From contig NZ_QTTA01000002.1 in NCBI RefSeq assembly GCF_003730275.1, positions 26,754 to 90,753 on the forward strand: a stretch of 64,000 bases of DNA. The letters are read 5' to 3'. The position numbers and the translations under genes are program-made. Each line of letters begins with the position of its first letter. Position 1 is the first letter of the stretch. Below are positions 63,840 through 64,000 of this stretch, piece by piece. The notes beneath the pieces are model-generated. The model was not told the DNA's origin, ran no database searches, and worked only from the letters and a program-made list of their open reading frames with translations. Origin of the DNA: Brevundimonas halotolerans (GTDB lineage: Bacteria; Pseudomonadota; Alphaproteobacteria; Caulobacterales; Caulobacteraceae).

Positions 63840-64000
63840 TTACTCCGTAATCTTCGAAACGACACCTGCTCCAACCGTGCGGCCGCCTTCGCGGATGGCG
63901 AAGCGCAGGCCCTGGTCCATGGCGATCGGGGTGATCAGCTCGACGTTCAGCTCGGCGTTGTCGCCGGGCATGATCATCTCCACACCTTCCTTCAGGTGCA
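63840..64000 (-). CDS. tuf: Elongation factor Tu, C-terminal end (cut by window edge)
   Basis: The last 52 residues read [25 protein letters not shown], then [31 protein letters not shown], the universal EF-Tu domain 3 end. The frame is open to the right edge. The gene lies upstream of the S10 cluster on the same strand, but 5.8 kb of unrelated genes intervene. Confidence 0.97.
   Translation of the reverse strand, partial: HLKEGVEMIMPGDNAELNVELITPIAMDQGLRFAIREGGRTVGAGVVSKITE

Overview
The window is a chromosomal segment of a high-GC alphaproteobacterium, most likely a Caulobacterales member close to Brevundimonas. Supporting signs are a class I lysyl-tRNA synthetase, an Oar-like TonB-dependent receptor, an HWE-family histidine kinase, an ATP12-type F1 assembly chaperone, a lipoprotein of the CC0125/CC1285 type, and TTGACG/xATAAG promoters in front of ribosomal genes. 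The species call is an inference from gene content; no 16S rRNA gene is present.

Layout. 1-12 kb: the 3' part of metH (cut by the window edge), a small secreted protein, a large TonB-dependent receptor, a metallo-beta-lactamase-fold hydrolase, an acyl-CoA ligase, a uridine kinase-like protein, a TetR regulator and pdxH. 12-24 kb: a degenerate J-domain protein, aroC, two sensor kinases, a pirin, the translationally coupled queC-queE-queD operon, two hotdog thioesterases, a tandem pair of small paralogues and a LexA-like S24 regulator. 24-36 kb: lysK, a HisKA-receiver protein with no ATPase domain, queA, a 600-bp gap full of palindromes and short tandem repeats, the crcB-rluC-HAD-ATP12 operon, lipoproteins and rarA. 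36-43 kb: an HtrA-type protease, an ABC-2 exporter pair, and an accessory block with a 7-cysteine exported peptide followed by two exported tandem paralogues.

43-58 kb is the S10-spc-alpha ribosomal cluster on the minus strand, transcribed rpsJ to rplQ and including secY, adk and rpoA. A tonB gene sits between adk and rpsM, and a palindromic repeat sits between rplO and rpmD. 58-64 kb separates rpsJ from the tuf 3' end. It holds a GIN-domain protein, a JmjC/cupin-like protein, a CelD-like acetyltransferase, an SGNH hydrolase with a coupled 53-residue ORF, and an L,D-transpeptidase.

The most unusual observations are: a second copy of the EF-Tu C-terminal tail downstream of tuf, differing at 8 of 10 codons but only at third positions; the cysteine-rich peptide with a perfect hairpin in its leader; two exported proteins carrying a TonB-receptor-like N-terminal segment; a QueD with tyrosine where the catalytic cysteine is expected; an AT-rich rare-codon island inside rarA; and short-period repeat arrays, one of them inside the ribosomal operon.
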